Assembly: GCF_023634025.1 (NCBI RefSeq)
Contig: NZ_JALJCW010000003.1
Coordinates: 248,001 to 312,000 of the forward strand
DNA length: 64,000 nt
Direction: 5' to 3'
Source of the DNA: Hanstruepera flava
Lineage (GTDB): Bacteria > Bacteroidota > Bacteroidia > Flavobacteriales > Flavobacteriaceae
The stretch's first letter is position 1; each line of letters starts with the position of its first letter. A program made the translations under genes and the position numbers. The notes under the pieces were generated by a model. The model had not been told where the DNA came from, ran no database searches, and saw only the letters and a list, made by a program, of their open reading frames with translations. Below are positions 16,994 to 27,700 of this stretch, in pieces.

Positions 16994-19086
16994 TCAAAAT
17001 ACCAATTAAATAAGTCCGTTCGAATACCAATGTTAAACCAAATTGTGTTACTACTTCTAGTAGCTGTGTTTTCAACTTCTGGGTTAAAATCCCTAAAGGT
17101 TACATCAGCAAAAAGTTTCAGATTAGTTGCTGGATTTATAAGATATCCTGCTTGTATGTTGGCAAACAAACTGGTTGTGTTGTTTCCTTGACCTACTGTT
17201 ACGCCTGTATCAAAAGGTCTGTCGTTGTAATTTCTGTAAATATCACCTCCATAACTGAAATTATCAGTACCATCATTAAAATCTAAACCGCGTTCACCAA
17301 CAATTAACTTGGCATTTCCAAACCAACGCTTATAATGATAGCGACCAATAACAACAAGTTCGCTAAAATTTGATCCCCAAAGATGCGCCATAGATTGGTT
17401 ACTATGCCCATAATTCAATACAATGGTGTTGTGCGAGTATGTATACGGACGAACACGATTATACTCCAATTGCAACATTAGGTTCTTAACCTTGAAGGCA
17501 TTGTAATATTTATACCCTAATTGGTAGCCAAATTTGTTTTTCCAGCTTTTTTCTCCACCAGAAACATCGCTAGTTGAAAATTCATCAACAATTAACTGCC
17601 CATAAATATTCATGTTATCGTTTAACTTAAATTTAGACGACAACCCTAGCAAGGCGTTACCAGCTCCTTGACCAGTTTCAAACTCAATAGCCCTAAAGAA
17701 AATTATTGGGTTTAAGTAGTTAACGTCAAAGCCACGATTATTGGCATTGTTCCAAATAACTGATTCAAACAATCCTACATTTAATCGTTTAGATACATTC
17801 CAACTCAAATAATGTGTAGCCATATATTTTGGTAAATACGCACCATCTTCTTCAACCTCTGGCCTAACATCACGAAGCCATGTCCAAGTGCTAGTGTATT
17901 TTATTTTCCAAAAATTGACGTTTAGTTTTAAAAATGGATAAGGCGTAGCCGCATCACTTATAAACAAAGACCTATAACCATCTCCAATAAAATTCTTGCC
18001 ATGACCAAATTGTATATTCAAAAAATCGGCTGGTGTGTAAGACAAATATGCTTCAGCAACCGGATAATCGTAACCATTATCTTTAAAGGCTTTTGCAATT
18101 CCACGTCCTGGAATTATAGCAGCCTCATCAGCAGCTTTTATAGATTCGGCATACTGATTGTAATATTGCGCAAAACGTCCTTGGCTTTCAAAAAATGAAG
18201 TATAAAAACTAAATCGCTTGCCTAATCCGCCTTGAATATTAATCCCTCTAGTGTTATTATAGGTATTATTAAAATCGGCTTCGGTGTCTTTTCCCAATTC
18301 AAAATCAAAAATAGGGTCAATGGTAAACCAATACCCCTTACCTTCTACCCTAACCAAACGCTCGTTCCATAGTTTTCTTCCCGCAAACGAAGATTTGTCT
18401 TTCATTAAAGCCTGCTTTTGTGCTTCAAAATCATAATATTTAGCAATATCCTCATAAATAAACGGTTTAGAACCTGTATGGCTATTTGTGCCCACTAAAT
18501 TTACACTACGTTCAAATTGTGCATAATAGCTATGTGTAAACGGAATATTTAATTGACTGGTATACTCGCGATTAGAAAAAGGCTTGAGGCTTTGGTTGAC
18601 TTGGTCGTACTCTGTTTTTGCCCCTTGTTCCAATTCGGTCAGCTCATCATCTTCTGACAGATCTTTGGTTTTTACCGATTGGTCTATTAACGGAATTGGA
18701 ATAGGCATAGAGTATTGCTTAAAAGTTGCATTACCATTATACGTAGCTGGCTCTATTTTAGGAAACTCATTAAAAACACGTCTAGTTTCATCTTTAAGCT
18801 CATTGTACATGGCGTCCACATAAATTACTCGAAACTCACCCTCTTTATCCACTTCAAACAATACAACCACCTCTCCTTTATAGTTGTTTTCTGAAACCAC
18901 ATCTGGAACCTTGAAATTATTAAAGATGTGTTTAAAAACTTGTGAATCGAAACATTGCTGTAAAGAATCTGTAGAAACTGTCAAGCAATCAGGAAAAACT
19001 GGTGGTTTCTCGTTAAATAAATTATTTTGTGCAACACTGGTGAAACCTATTAAAAAAAGTAATACGCAAAATGTTTTTTTAATCAT
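16987..19086 (-). CDS. remB: RemB-like gliding motility outer-membrane protein
   Basis: 699 residues with a signal peptide (1-19). An N-terminal segment (about 28-135: PPVFPDC with C34 and C45, then a run ending in SMPIPIPL) has the same layout as the TonB C-terminal domain of the two neighbouring genes. The rest (about 170-699) is a beta barrel resembling Wzi-type capsule-assembly proteins: IQFGHGKNFIGDGYRSLF with ...PYPFLKLN, many alternating strands, and an aromatic C-terminus (FNWYFDL). It is annotated RemB in flavobacteria by its size, barrel and neighbourhood. RemB is implicated in gliding; its mechanism is not settled. Confidence 0.7.
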   Translation of the reverse strand: MIKKTFCVLLFLIGFTSVAQNNLFNEKPPVFPDCLTVSTDSLQQCFDSQVFKHIFNNFKVPDVVSENNYKGEVVVLFEVDKEGEFRVIYVDAMYNELKDETRRVFNEFPKIEPATYNGNATFKQYSMPIPIPLIDQSVKTKDLSEDDELTELEQGAKTEYDQVNQSLKPFSNREYTSQLNIPFTHSYYAQFERSVNLVGTNSHTGSKPFIYEDIAKYYDFEAQKQALMKDKSSFAGRKLWNERLVRVEGKGYWFTIDPIFDFELGKDTEADFNNTYNNTRGINIQGGLGKRFSFYTSFFESQGRFAQYYNQYAESIKAADEAAIIPGRGIAKAFKDNGYDYPVAEAYLSYTPADFLNIQFGHGKNFIGDGYRSLFISDAATPYPFLKLNVNFWKIKYTSTWTWLRDVRPEVEEDGAYLPKYMATHYLSWNVSKRLNVGLFESVIWNNANNRGFDVNYLNPIIFFRAIEFETGQGAGNALLGLSSKFKLNDNMNIYGQLIVDEFSTSDVSGGEKSWKNKFGYQLGYKYYNAFKVKNLMLQLEYNRVRPYTYSHNTIVLNYGHSNQSMAHLWGSNFSELVVIGRYHYKRWFGNAKLIVGERGLDFNDGTDNFSYGGDIYRNYNDRPFDTGVTVGQGNNTTSLFANIQAGYLINPATNLKLFADVTFRDFNPEVENTATRSSNTIWFNIGIRTDLFNWYFDL

Positions 19087-19143
19087 GTAAAACGCGTTTA
19101 TTCGTGCTGAAAGATACTATTTTTTTGATTAGCTACATAGCAA

Positions 19144-19177
19144 AAAGCCGTTATCATGATACTACAATAACGGCTTT
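19144..19177 (-). terminator. Terminator after the second TonB gene
   Basis: Stem AAAGCCGTTAT (19144-19154) and ATAACGGCTTT (19167-19177) with a 12-base loop. The minus strand continues TTTTTGC. It lies between tonB (ends 19199) and the remB-like gene (starts 19086). Confidence 0.8.
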
Positions 19178-19198
19178 AAAATATTGAAATTGTTTTAT

Positions 19199-19993
19199 TT
19201 AATTCTTAATCTGAAAAATAATTGGAATGGTGTATAGTACATCAACTTTTTTATTTCCATGCTGACCAGGAATCATACTTGGTAATTTGTTAATTACCCT
19301 GTTGGCTTCTTTAGCCAAATTATCATGTGGAGCACTGGTTTCCAAAATTTCAATATCACCAAACTTGTTGATTTTGAAGTTTACATAAATTTTTTGAACG
19401 CCGGACAAACCTAGATTGGTTCCTTTTCGGGTATCAAATTTCTTCTGAATAAACTTACCCATTTTATCAGACATGCATTGCCTACGAGCATAATTTGAAA
19501 CTGCTTCTTCACATCCAGGGAAAATAGGGACTTGTTCTACCAACATAATATTCAATGGATCCTCTGGCTTATCAACAGGGTTTATGTCATCTGGATTAAG
19601 AACCTTATCTGTTTTTGGAGTGTCTTCAGTGAATACTTGATCAGCAGTTTCTTGCGCTTCTGAATCATTATTTCTCACATCAAACTCTTCTGGATTTTTA
19701 GGTTCTTTTTTTGGAGTTTCAACAACCTTTTCAACAGGTTCCTTATAAATTTCATACTTATCCATTATGAATTCGGTTTGTGGTTCTTCAACCATTGTGA
19801 ATTCTGGAATTACAATTTCGGATTTATAAAACTTCATTTCTAATAATCCGTAGGCACATAATAGACACAGAATTAATCCTACCTGAAAATAAAGGGCAGA
19901 GTTTTTTTGTAAATTTGCATCATGCTTGTGAGGTTTTTTCACGACTTTATCATTTTGCCGAATGATGTCGTGATTTTTCTTTGAAAAAATCAT
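19199..19993 (-). CDS. Energy transducer TonB (second copy)
   Basis: 264 residues from the ATG at 19993; the in-frame upstream extension lacks family support and crosses the terminator region. Basic N-terminus (1-30), one membrane helix (about 33-52), a periplasmic linker (about 55-150) with mixed Lys/Glu/Pro, and a TonB C-terminal domain (about 155-264) starting VPIFPGC (C161, C173). The domain ends with the conserved PG then ...IPIIFQI. It passes energy from the inner-membrane ExbBD complex to outer-membrane receptors. ExbBD is not in this window. Confidence 0.88.
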   Translation of the reverse strand: MIFSKKNHDIIRQNDKVVKKPHKHDANLQKNSALYFQVGLILCLLCAYGLLEMKFYKSEIVIPEFTMVEEPQTEFIMDKYEIYKEPVEKVVETPKKEPKNPEEFDVRNNDSEAQETADQVFTEDTPKTDKVLNPDDINPVDKPEDPLNIMLVEQVPIFPGCEEAVSNYARRQCMSDKMGKFIQKKFDTRKGTNLGLSGVQKIYVNFKINKFGDIEILETSAPHDNLAKEANRVINKLPSMIPGQHGNKKVDVLYTIPIIFQIKN

Positions 19994-20052
19994 AATACTA
20001 TAGTTTAAATTGTTAATATTATGATAAAAACACAATAAGCATACCAAAAAAG

Positions 20053-20083
20053 AAATCCCGTTACAGAAATTGTAACGGGATTT
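20053..20083 (-). terminator. Terminator after the first TonB gene
   Basis: A 13-base-pair stem AAATCCCGTTACA (20053-20065) and its complement (20071-20083), loop 20066-20070. On the minus strand it is followed by a CTTTTTT run. It isolates the two TonB genes from each other. Confidence 0.85.
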
Positions 20084-20108
20084 TATATGTAACCTTTTTA
20101 AGGTATTT

Positions 20109-20828
20109 TTAATCTTGTACCTGGAACTTAATTGGTAAGAAATATGGAACTCTTACAGCTTTACCTCTTTGCATTCCTGGTTTCATTTTTGGCAATAAGC
20201 CTACAACACGTTTAGCTTCTTTTTCTAAACTTGGGTGTGGCGCTCTAGATTGAATATCTACTATATTTCCATTTTTGTCAATCTTAAAGAACACATTAAT
20301 TTTTTGAATACCAGATAATCCTAATTCTTGTGCTAGTTCTGTATTAAACTTTTTTGCAATAAACTTATTTATCTTTTCGTTCATACAAGCTTTTTTTGCA
20401 TTGTTATCACCTTTTTCACATCCTGGAAAAACCGGAACGTTCTCGATAACTGCAAAAGGAACTTCTATGTCTTCTTCTACTTCTTCTACTTCTACTTCTT
20501 CTACTTCAACAATTTCTTCTTCCTGACTTGTCTCGGTAGATTCAATTACAGTTTCCTCAACTTCTTCTTCATCTTCCACAACTTCAATGACTTCTGGAGC
20601 TGCAGGAGGTGGTGGTGGTGGTGGAGGTGTAGCAATTTGTTCTGTAATTGGAACTTCTTCCTCTAGCTCTTCATCTAAATTTAACTTACCAATGTCGATT
20701 GCAGTTTTGTCGTAAGTTTTGAAGTTAATGGCATAATTTGTTAAAAAAAGCATTAACACTAATCCAATAGCAAAATACAGCGAACTGTTTCTTCCAACAT
20801 TAGCTTTAGGGTTTTTTTTCGGTTCCAT
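20109..20828 (-). CDS. Energy transducer TonB (first copy)
   Basis: 239 residues from the ATG at 20828 (MEPKKNPKANVGR), the usual start for this flavobacterial group. One membrane helix (about 15-35), then an unusual linker: eight prolines (68-75) followed by a strongly acidic Glu/Val stretch (about 80-123). The TonB C-terminal domain begins VPVFPGC (C137, C148) and ends in LPIKFQV. TonB linkers are commonly Lys/Pro rich; this one is Glu rich. It is a close paralog of the next gene. No clear TAnnTTTG is seen upstream. Confidence 0.88.
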   Translation of the reverse strand: MEPKKNPKANVGRNSSLYFAIGLVLMLFLTNYAINFKTYDKTAIDIGKLNLDEELEEEVPITEQIATPPPPPPPPAAPEVIEVVEDEEEVEETVIESTETSQEEEIVEVEEVEVEEVEEDIEVPFAVIENVPVFPGCEKGDNNAKKACMNEKINKFIAKKFNTELAQELGLSGIQKINVFFKIDKNGNIVDIQSRAPHPSLEKEAKRVVGLLPKMKPGMQRGKAVRVPYFLPIKFQVQD

Positions 20829-20887
20829 GAGTATAAATTTATTACTGTTCGCTAAAATAACCAATTAAATGGAAATTAAACAAATGA

Positions 20888-21292
20888 TTAATATTTTTTA
20901 ACGTCTCTTTTTATGTTAAATAATAAAACTAATACAGTTAGTAATACACCTAGTACATTTGCGGCTATATCTTCAACATCAAAATAACGTGTATTGGTAA
21001 ATACTTTTTGAAATACTTCAATAATTATACCAAAAAGTATGGCGCTTACAGAAATATAAGCAATGGCTTTACTTTTTTGTACATTAAATTGTGTACTTAA
21101 AGTATAAAACCAAGTAAAGGTTAATAGCGCATAAGCACAAAAGTGAAATATTTTATCTCCAAAAGAAGGCGCAAACGACTCTATTCCGCCTAAATCAATA
21201 GTAATTAAGCTGAATATTAATAGTGCAATTGTATAAAGGGTTGAAAATAGTAATGCTTGTTTTTTAAGCACCAATAAGTTCTTTATATTCAT
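20888..21292 (-). CDS. VanZ-like membrane protein
   Basis: 134 residues with four membrane helices (about 12-32, 47-65, 76-95 and 108-126). The [19 protein letters not shown] segment and [25 protein letters not shown], containing the E/R/D residues, are the VanZ-family signature. The function outside glycopeptide resistance loci is unknown. Its ATG (21292) lies 29 bases inside the end of gcvH in another frame, so the two are cotranscribed and probably translationally coupled. Confidence 0.85.
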   Translation of the reverse strand: MNIKNLLVLKKQALLFSTLYTIALLIFSLITIDLGGIESFAPSFGDKIFHFCAYALLTFTWFYTLSTQFNVQKSKAIAYISVSAILFGIIIEVFQKVFTNTRYFDVEDIAANVLGVLLTVLVLLFNIKRDVKKY

Positions 21293-21644
21293 CGGCAGAC
21301 ATTAAGCCATCTACATCAGAGGTGTCAGCGCATTTTACTTTTACCATCCAACCTTCACCATAAGGATCACTGTTTACTTTTTCTGGTTCATCCTCTAAAG
21401 CTTCATTAAATTCTATGATTTCTCCAGAAACTGGTAAAAACAAATCTGAAACTGTTTTAACAGCCTCTACAGTTCCAAAAACCTCATCAGCTTCTAATGT
21501 TTCATCAACTGTTTCAACTTCTACATAAACAATATCACCCAATTCACTTTGAGCAAAATCGGTAATACCAACTACGGCAACATCGCCTTCTAATCTCACC
21601 CATTCGTGATCTTTGGTGTATTTTAAATCTGATGGAATATTCAT
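21264..21644 (-). CDS. gcvH: Glycine cleavage system H protein
   Basis: 126 residues from the ATG at 21644 ([15 protein letters not shown]), the family's normal start. The lipoyl-lysine is K63 in the conserved [11 protein letters not shown]. The C-terminal [10 protein letters not shown] is typical. H protein shuttles the aminomethyl group between the P, T and L proteins of glycine decarboxylase. The gcvP and gcvT genes are not nearby, which is usual in this group. A strong promoter lies 25 bases upstream. Confidence 0.95.
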   Translation of the reverse strand: MNIPSDLKYTKDHEWVRLEGDVAVVGITDFAQSELGDIVYVEVETVDETLEADEVFGTVEAVKTVSDLFLPVSGEIIEFNEALEDEPEKVNSDPYGEGWMVKVKCADTSDVDGLMSADEYKELIGA

Positions 21645-21668
21645 AATGTTTTTATTAAAAGAGTTTCG

Positions 21669-21699
21669 CAAATGTATTTAATAGGTTTCTAAAATCAAA
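21669..21699 (-). promoter_or_regulatory. Promoter of gcvH-vanZ
   Basis: TTTG (21699-21696), a 19-base spacer, then TACATTTG (21676-21669) on the minus strand. This is one of the best consensus matches in the window. Predicted start near 21663; leader about 20 bases. Confidence 0.75.
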
Positions 21700-21709
21700 C
21701 AAATCATAA

Positions 21710-24700
21710 TTAATTACCAAAATTATAACGCAAGGTTATTCCTGAACGAATAGTTGTTTGTGGAAATGCAGTAGAAATTGCATATTCTGCAAAAGCATAA
21801 TCAAAATAAAATATACCTGTAAGATTTTTGCTAAACGCATAATCTGCAGTAAACTTTGTTGACCAAATTGTTTGCCCAGACGTAACCTGATTATTATTTA
21901 AGTCTAGATATCTAATTATAGTTAAATTGTCTCTAACAGCAACATCGGCTTTTAAATTTAAATCACTTACTATCATTTTTTTAGGTCCTGCAAGTTTAGA
22001 TTTAATTCTAACATCCTTCACTCTGTAACCCAGACCCACAATATATTCTTTACCTTGAATCTCGGTCATTAAATTATTGTCGAAACTTAATGAAAGTAAC
22101 CTGTCCTTCTTCATTTCCAATAGAATTTTTATGGAGTTTTTCATTTCCATATCAATCCTGAATAATGGACTAAACATTTCTGTTAAGTTTATATTACTAT
22201 ACAGTTTTTCATTTTTGAAGTTACCACCTTGGTCTAATTCAGTTGGGTTATCTGCATCGTAATCCAAATTGGTTCTGAATTGATTAATACTATAAGTTGA
22301 TCTGTAACCATGAACTATTGAAAAGCGCTTAAATTTATCTTTAAACCATTTGAAGTTCATGAAGCCAGTATATTTTAAATCCCAATTTGGAATAGGGAAA
22401 CTTCTGAAGGCAGAAAGCGAAATTTTATCAGAACTTTTTCCTGTATATGCCGATAAAAACGAGGGTAATAATACAGCTTGGTTATTTTTTCCAAAACCAA
22501 CAGGGTAACCTTCAGCATCTACCGGAAAGTTTGTGGTTCCATAAAAATTTTCTGCCAATCTGTTAGCTATTGTTAGTCTGTTGTCTCTAAAAGTCTCAAA
22601 AGCTTTAGATTGAAATTCATCGCTTTTACTAAATGCTGTTTTAATTAATACGGTTGATATTAAAAAGTTTCCAAAAGTATTTGGCGTAAGCGACTCGTAT
22701 TCTAAATCGTCACCTATTTGATTAACGCGATAATTCTCGGTATAATTTTGAGCATAGGTTCTGTTACCTACCAAATCAATTTTAAGATCTCTTGTTGGTT
22801 CTAAATTTGCCGAATAATCAAATTGCTCTATGTGGTTTGTTGTATACTGCTCATTAAAATCAGGATATAGAGTAAGCCACCCATTTCTTGCTGCTTTTTC
22901 GCGCACATCGCGTTGGCTACCAAATGTAAATCCAGCAGTAGGCTTTAAGGTACCTATAAACCCTGGAGATTGTAAATATCCTGGCAAATATGTACCGTTT
23001 GTTTCAGAATAATTTAAGGTTACACGTTTAATACTTGTTAAAATATCTACACCAACGTTTAATAATTTTGTACCCGTATCATTTTTAATCTTCTGTTGCT
23101 TATTCGGTTTTTCATCATCATTTTTACCAGCTTGTTGTTTCGCAGCAGCCTCTCTTGATAATGGTTGACTTTTAGCCGTTGCTGTACGCCTAACAGGTTT
23201 TTTCTTTAAACCAATATAATCGTACAACTTGTTCATATTTAAAGTTGTATTTAAATTATGTTGATTGGCGTTTGACACCACATTACCTAAATCATACGTT
23301 TGCCCATTTACCTCTAGTTCTCTAAACAAATCAGACCCTTTTTGCCATTGGAAATCTCCCGTGTAGGAATACGTGGCATCAATAAATGCAAACGTCGGTA
23401 TTTTGTTAAGAGGTATTTGATAATTTACCCCTAGCTGTTGGAATTGGGTATTTGGATCACCAAAATCAAATAGGCCATCCCATATATCTAAAGTCGGGTC
23501 TTGTTCTCCATTAATAATGCCATCTTTAAAATAATTCCTGACGATGTTAACATTGGAAGCCGTAAAATTAAAACTCAATGATTTAGTTAAGTTATAATTT
23601 ATAGCATATTGAAAATCGAATGTATAATTACGCTTATATAATTCCTCTAATCCAATATTAGCACCTCCTAAATCAATTTCCCTAAACTTCTGTCTGTTGT
23701 ATTGTCTGTTAATGTTTGTATTAACAGTAAAACTTGCTGGCAAAGGATTAACATTAAAATCTTTTAGTAATTTCCAATATCTACTTCTAAATATCGAATC
23801 GTTATTCTTAAATGGTTCAATTACTAAAGGATCAAAATTGAATGCGTAATTAACACCTGTACGTAATATTTTATCTTCAGAACTCTCAATTTCAAAATCA
23901 CGGTGCTCAACCTTATTGAATGAATAGTTGAAAGTTAAATTCTCGACGTCATAAAATTGCGGTTTAGACTCACCTGTTCTTATTTTTCTTACTCCAATAA
24001 AATTGATACTCTTTCTCTTGGTGTAATTTTCATTAACATTTAAAATGGAATCCTTGTTATTAGTATTATCTAATTGTGTTTGCAATTCAATATCGCGATA
24101 ATACTCATCAAACTTTGGAGTTATTTTTTCTTCGCCTACACCGTAATTAAATGGAATTTGAAGACCCCATTTTTCTGGGAACAATTGTCCTACATTTACA
24201 TTAGTAACAACATCATATTGCTGCACATCTTCTCGGCTACGTTGTTCTGGACCTTGTTCTATGGTTCCAAATCCAGAGGTGCTTTTTCGTCCTGCAGCAC
24301 TTACGTTAACAAAATCGGCCACATTAGCATCTAAACTTAAAGTAGCAGCCCAACCTCCTTCACTGTCCATATCAGATAATCTCAATTCATTAAACCACAA
24401 TACGGCACACTTATCCATGGTTGAACGGTTTTTTACACCAACCATTAAAACTCTTACATCCCCAAAGTTTGGGTTTCCAATTATACCCACACGATGATAT
24501 TCGTCTCCCGAGCCAATTCCACTAGGTATAGGGTCGTATGCCATAACTGGATTTTCACTTATCTGTTCTCTAATTACATCGTAGAAAGTTGGATCTGTAG
24601 CTGTAATAGTTCCTTGAGCAATGGATTTAGACTTCATTTGCTGTAAGACTTCCAAAGGTAAGTTAATTTCGTTTTCAATAGGCCACAATTGCTCTCTTGA

Positions 24701-27700
24701 TGTGCCTTGTGAAACCTTAAGCGGCACTAAAATTTCATAGTAGTTTTGGGTTAAATCGTTACCCAATCTAATAAAACCAAAAAGGTCATCGTCTGTTAAA
24801 CCTGGAACATCACCAGGTTCTGCATGCATGAACATACGCAAGCGATTAAACTGACGCATATCTACATTTACATTCTTGAAAACGGCACGACCGTCTTCTG
24901 GTTCCAAATCACAGACATTAACCAATAATGATTGTTCATTTTGTCTAATAACCGTATTGTTATTGAATAATTCTTGAGGCTCAACTCCTGGAGGTGATTG
25001 ATAAATATTATCATTCTGTATGGTTCCAATTACTCCAACTGTAAATTCGGTGTTATCCAGACTTGGGTCTCCACCATCTGAATCTAAAGTTTGAGAGTAT
25101 CGTCTCCATTCACTTCTTACTAAATCTAATGTTCCAAATCTGAAAACTGTTTTTTCAGAAAACTCCTTAAGGTACATTCTGGCAAAACGAATTGAACGCA
25201 AGTCCGTTATCCCACCAATAGCATCACTATATTCTTCAACAGGAATTCTAAACTGATACCATTTTGGAACAACCGATTGCCCATTAGGTAACTGTCTAGT
25301 TTCATCTTCTTTTATATCAACAATGTAAGGGTTATTAAGGTTAAGTGTAGAAGGCGTTAAATCTAATTCATATTCAAAATAACTATCAATAGTATTCATA
25401 GTGTTATCTCTATTGATATCTTCTACATCGGGTTGTGTAGTAGAACCACGATTTGTATTTGAAAACGTATCGGGCGAGTTACCTTCAACACCATTGTATT
25501 GCAAATAACGTTCAAAAATATCCCCTTCTCTATTTAAGTAATACACATAGTTATCTGCCGCTGGATCTTCTAAACCGCTATAATCAACAAATTTTAATCT
25601 TTCATCGTTATCATTATATCCATCGTAACCAACATCTTGATTTGTACGCTCGTCACCAGTTGTATCAAAAGCATAAATAAGCGATTGGTCTTGAGGATAA
25701 ACCGTATTCCAAGAAGGCGACTCTGGCAAGACACCTACCACATTACCATCGGCTGGCAACCCATTCTCATAAAGTTTTCGTCCATCCTTTATAATATCTT
25801 CTGAAATGTTACCAAGGTTAAATACTAATTTACCTCCTGGATTTGCCTGATTGTCTTGAAAAGGGTCTTGTAACCAAAATTCAATATACTCAACATTAGC
25901 CTGTTCAAAATCTGTTGATGTTAATTGTCTGGAAATACCTGCCCAGCTATCTTCAGGGTTTAATAGTGTATTAGTGCTTATATCTACACCTGTTGTTTGA
26001 AAGTTATATGGCCCTCTTCTATCTGGATAAAAAGTTAAATCCAATGTATTTAATACGGCTGTTTGCCCTTGGGCTATATCCTGTTGTGGGAATAGTTCAT
26101 TGATAAAAACTCGACTGGTATACAAATCGGATATATCATCATCTGAAATTCCAGAAGGCGCTTGATTACCATAGAAAATAGGGTCAATAAAATACCAATT
26201 TAACAGAGCTCTGTTGTAACCTTGTTCAATTCCGTTTTGATCATCATTATTATTATTGATGTTTTTTGGTCTACTAGATAAAAACCAAGATTGAGGCGAT
26301 TTTAAATCTATGTTGTTCTGCGACCCTTCAAAATCATCAACATAAGATGTAGCTTCATTGTTAAAATCTGTTCCACTTGGTGCTCCAGGCAATAAATATG
26401 CAAACTCACCTCTTAGAGCAACATTAGAAGGCACGTCGGTATCAATAGTTGGTATTTTGTTTGCTAAACGTGTTAAAAAAGGGACTTCGGTAGAATAGCT
26501 CCCATTAAAACCAAACATTTGATTGTTTATGGGCTCTTGGCTATAGATTGCCTTTTGGGTTATTGGTCTTTCCTTTAAATGTAACCATGTTCCTCCAATA
26601 ACAAAATTTTCATTAAACGCATGCTCTACATTTATTCCTGTATAACGTTTTGTTTGCTGGCCAAAGACCGCGTTGTTTTCTGTAGAAACCTGAATGGGAG
26701 TATTAGATGATTTTAAAGCTTCATCTAAAATTTGAACTGTACCTAATTGATAATTAACGGTATAGTCGATACCTTCTACCAGAACACGTCCACCAGCTGT
26801 AACCGTAACCGAACCACGAGGCACATTAAATGCTCCAATTGGAATTCCGTCACCACCAGATGATTTGTATCTACCTTTTAATAAAAATTTATTTTTTTCA
26901 GCTTCTTCTAAAGCTGCTGTTTTTGTTTCCTTGTATAATATGTCGTAAACATATTTACTTTGGTTATCATTATAGCTTAAAGGGTTATTATAATCTTCAC
27001 CTCCTAATGCTAACGTGTTAAATAAATACTCCCCAAATGGTTCAGCCTTTGTAAAAACAATTTTACCATTTGAAGGAACAACTGTTATACCTGGAACAAA
27101 ATCAAAAAAACCATCTCCATTTTGTTGAGGGTCATTATTAAAGTTCAACCTATCAAAATTGAATAGCTTTAAAAGAGTTGTTTCTTGAATTGGGTTTCCG
27201 TTAAAATCTGGAAAAGGTGTACCATCAACAGGAGTTATAAAGTTCAATGGAGAAGCTTCGTTATAAAATATATTAATTACAAAGTCATCTCTTTCCAATT
27301 GGTATGCTCCTGTATCATAAATGTTTTTCATCATTAAATCCCAGATTGGTTGCTCAACATTAGTAACTGGGCTTTTTAACATTTTAAGAACCAGGGCATT
27401 ATTTGTCACCATTGTAATACCGCTGTTATCATCTACATCGGTTGCATTAACTCCATCATTAGCAAATTCACCTACTTGATAAACCTGACCTCCAACTGTA
27501 AACTGGTAAGCTACCGCCAAAACCTCATCGTTATTCAAACGCTGATTTAAGGAAATATAACCTAATTGCGTATCTACGGTATACTCCTGCCCTTGCTGTA
27601 ATTTTCTGGCATTTTCTAGTTTGGCATAATCTGAACCTTCATTAACTTGTGTTGACAAACTACCAAAACCTTGTTGGGCAGTAGCAATATCTCGTATCAT

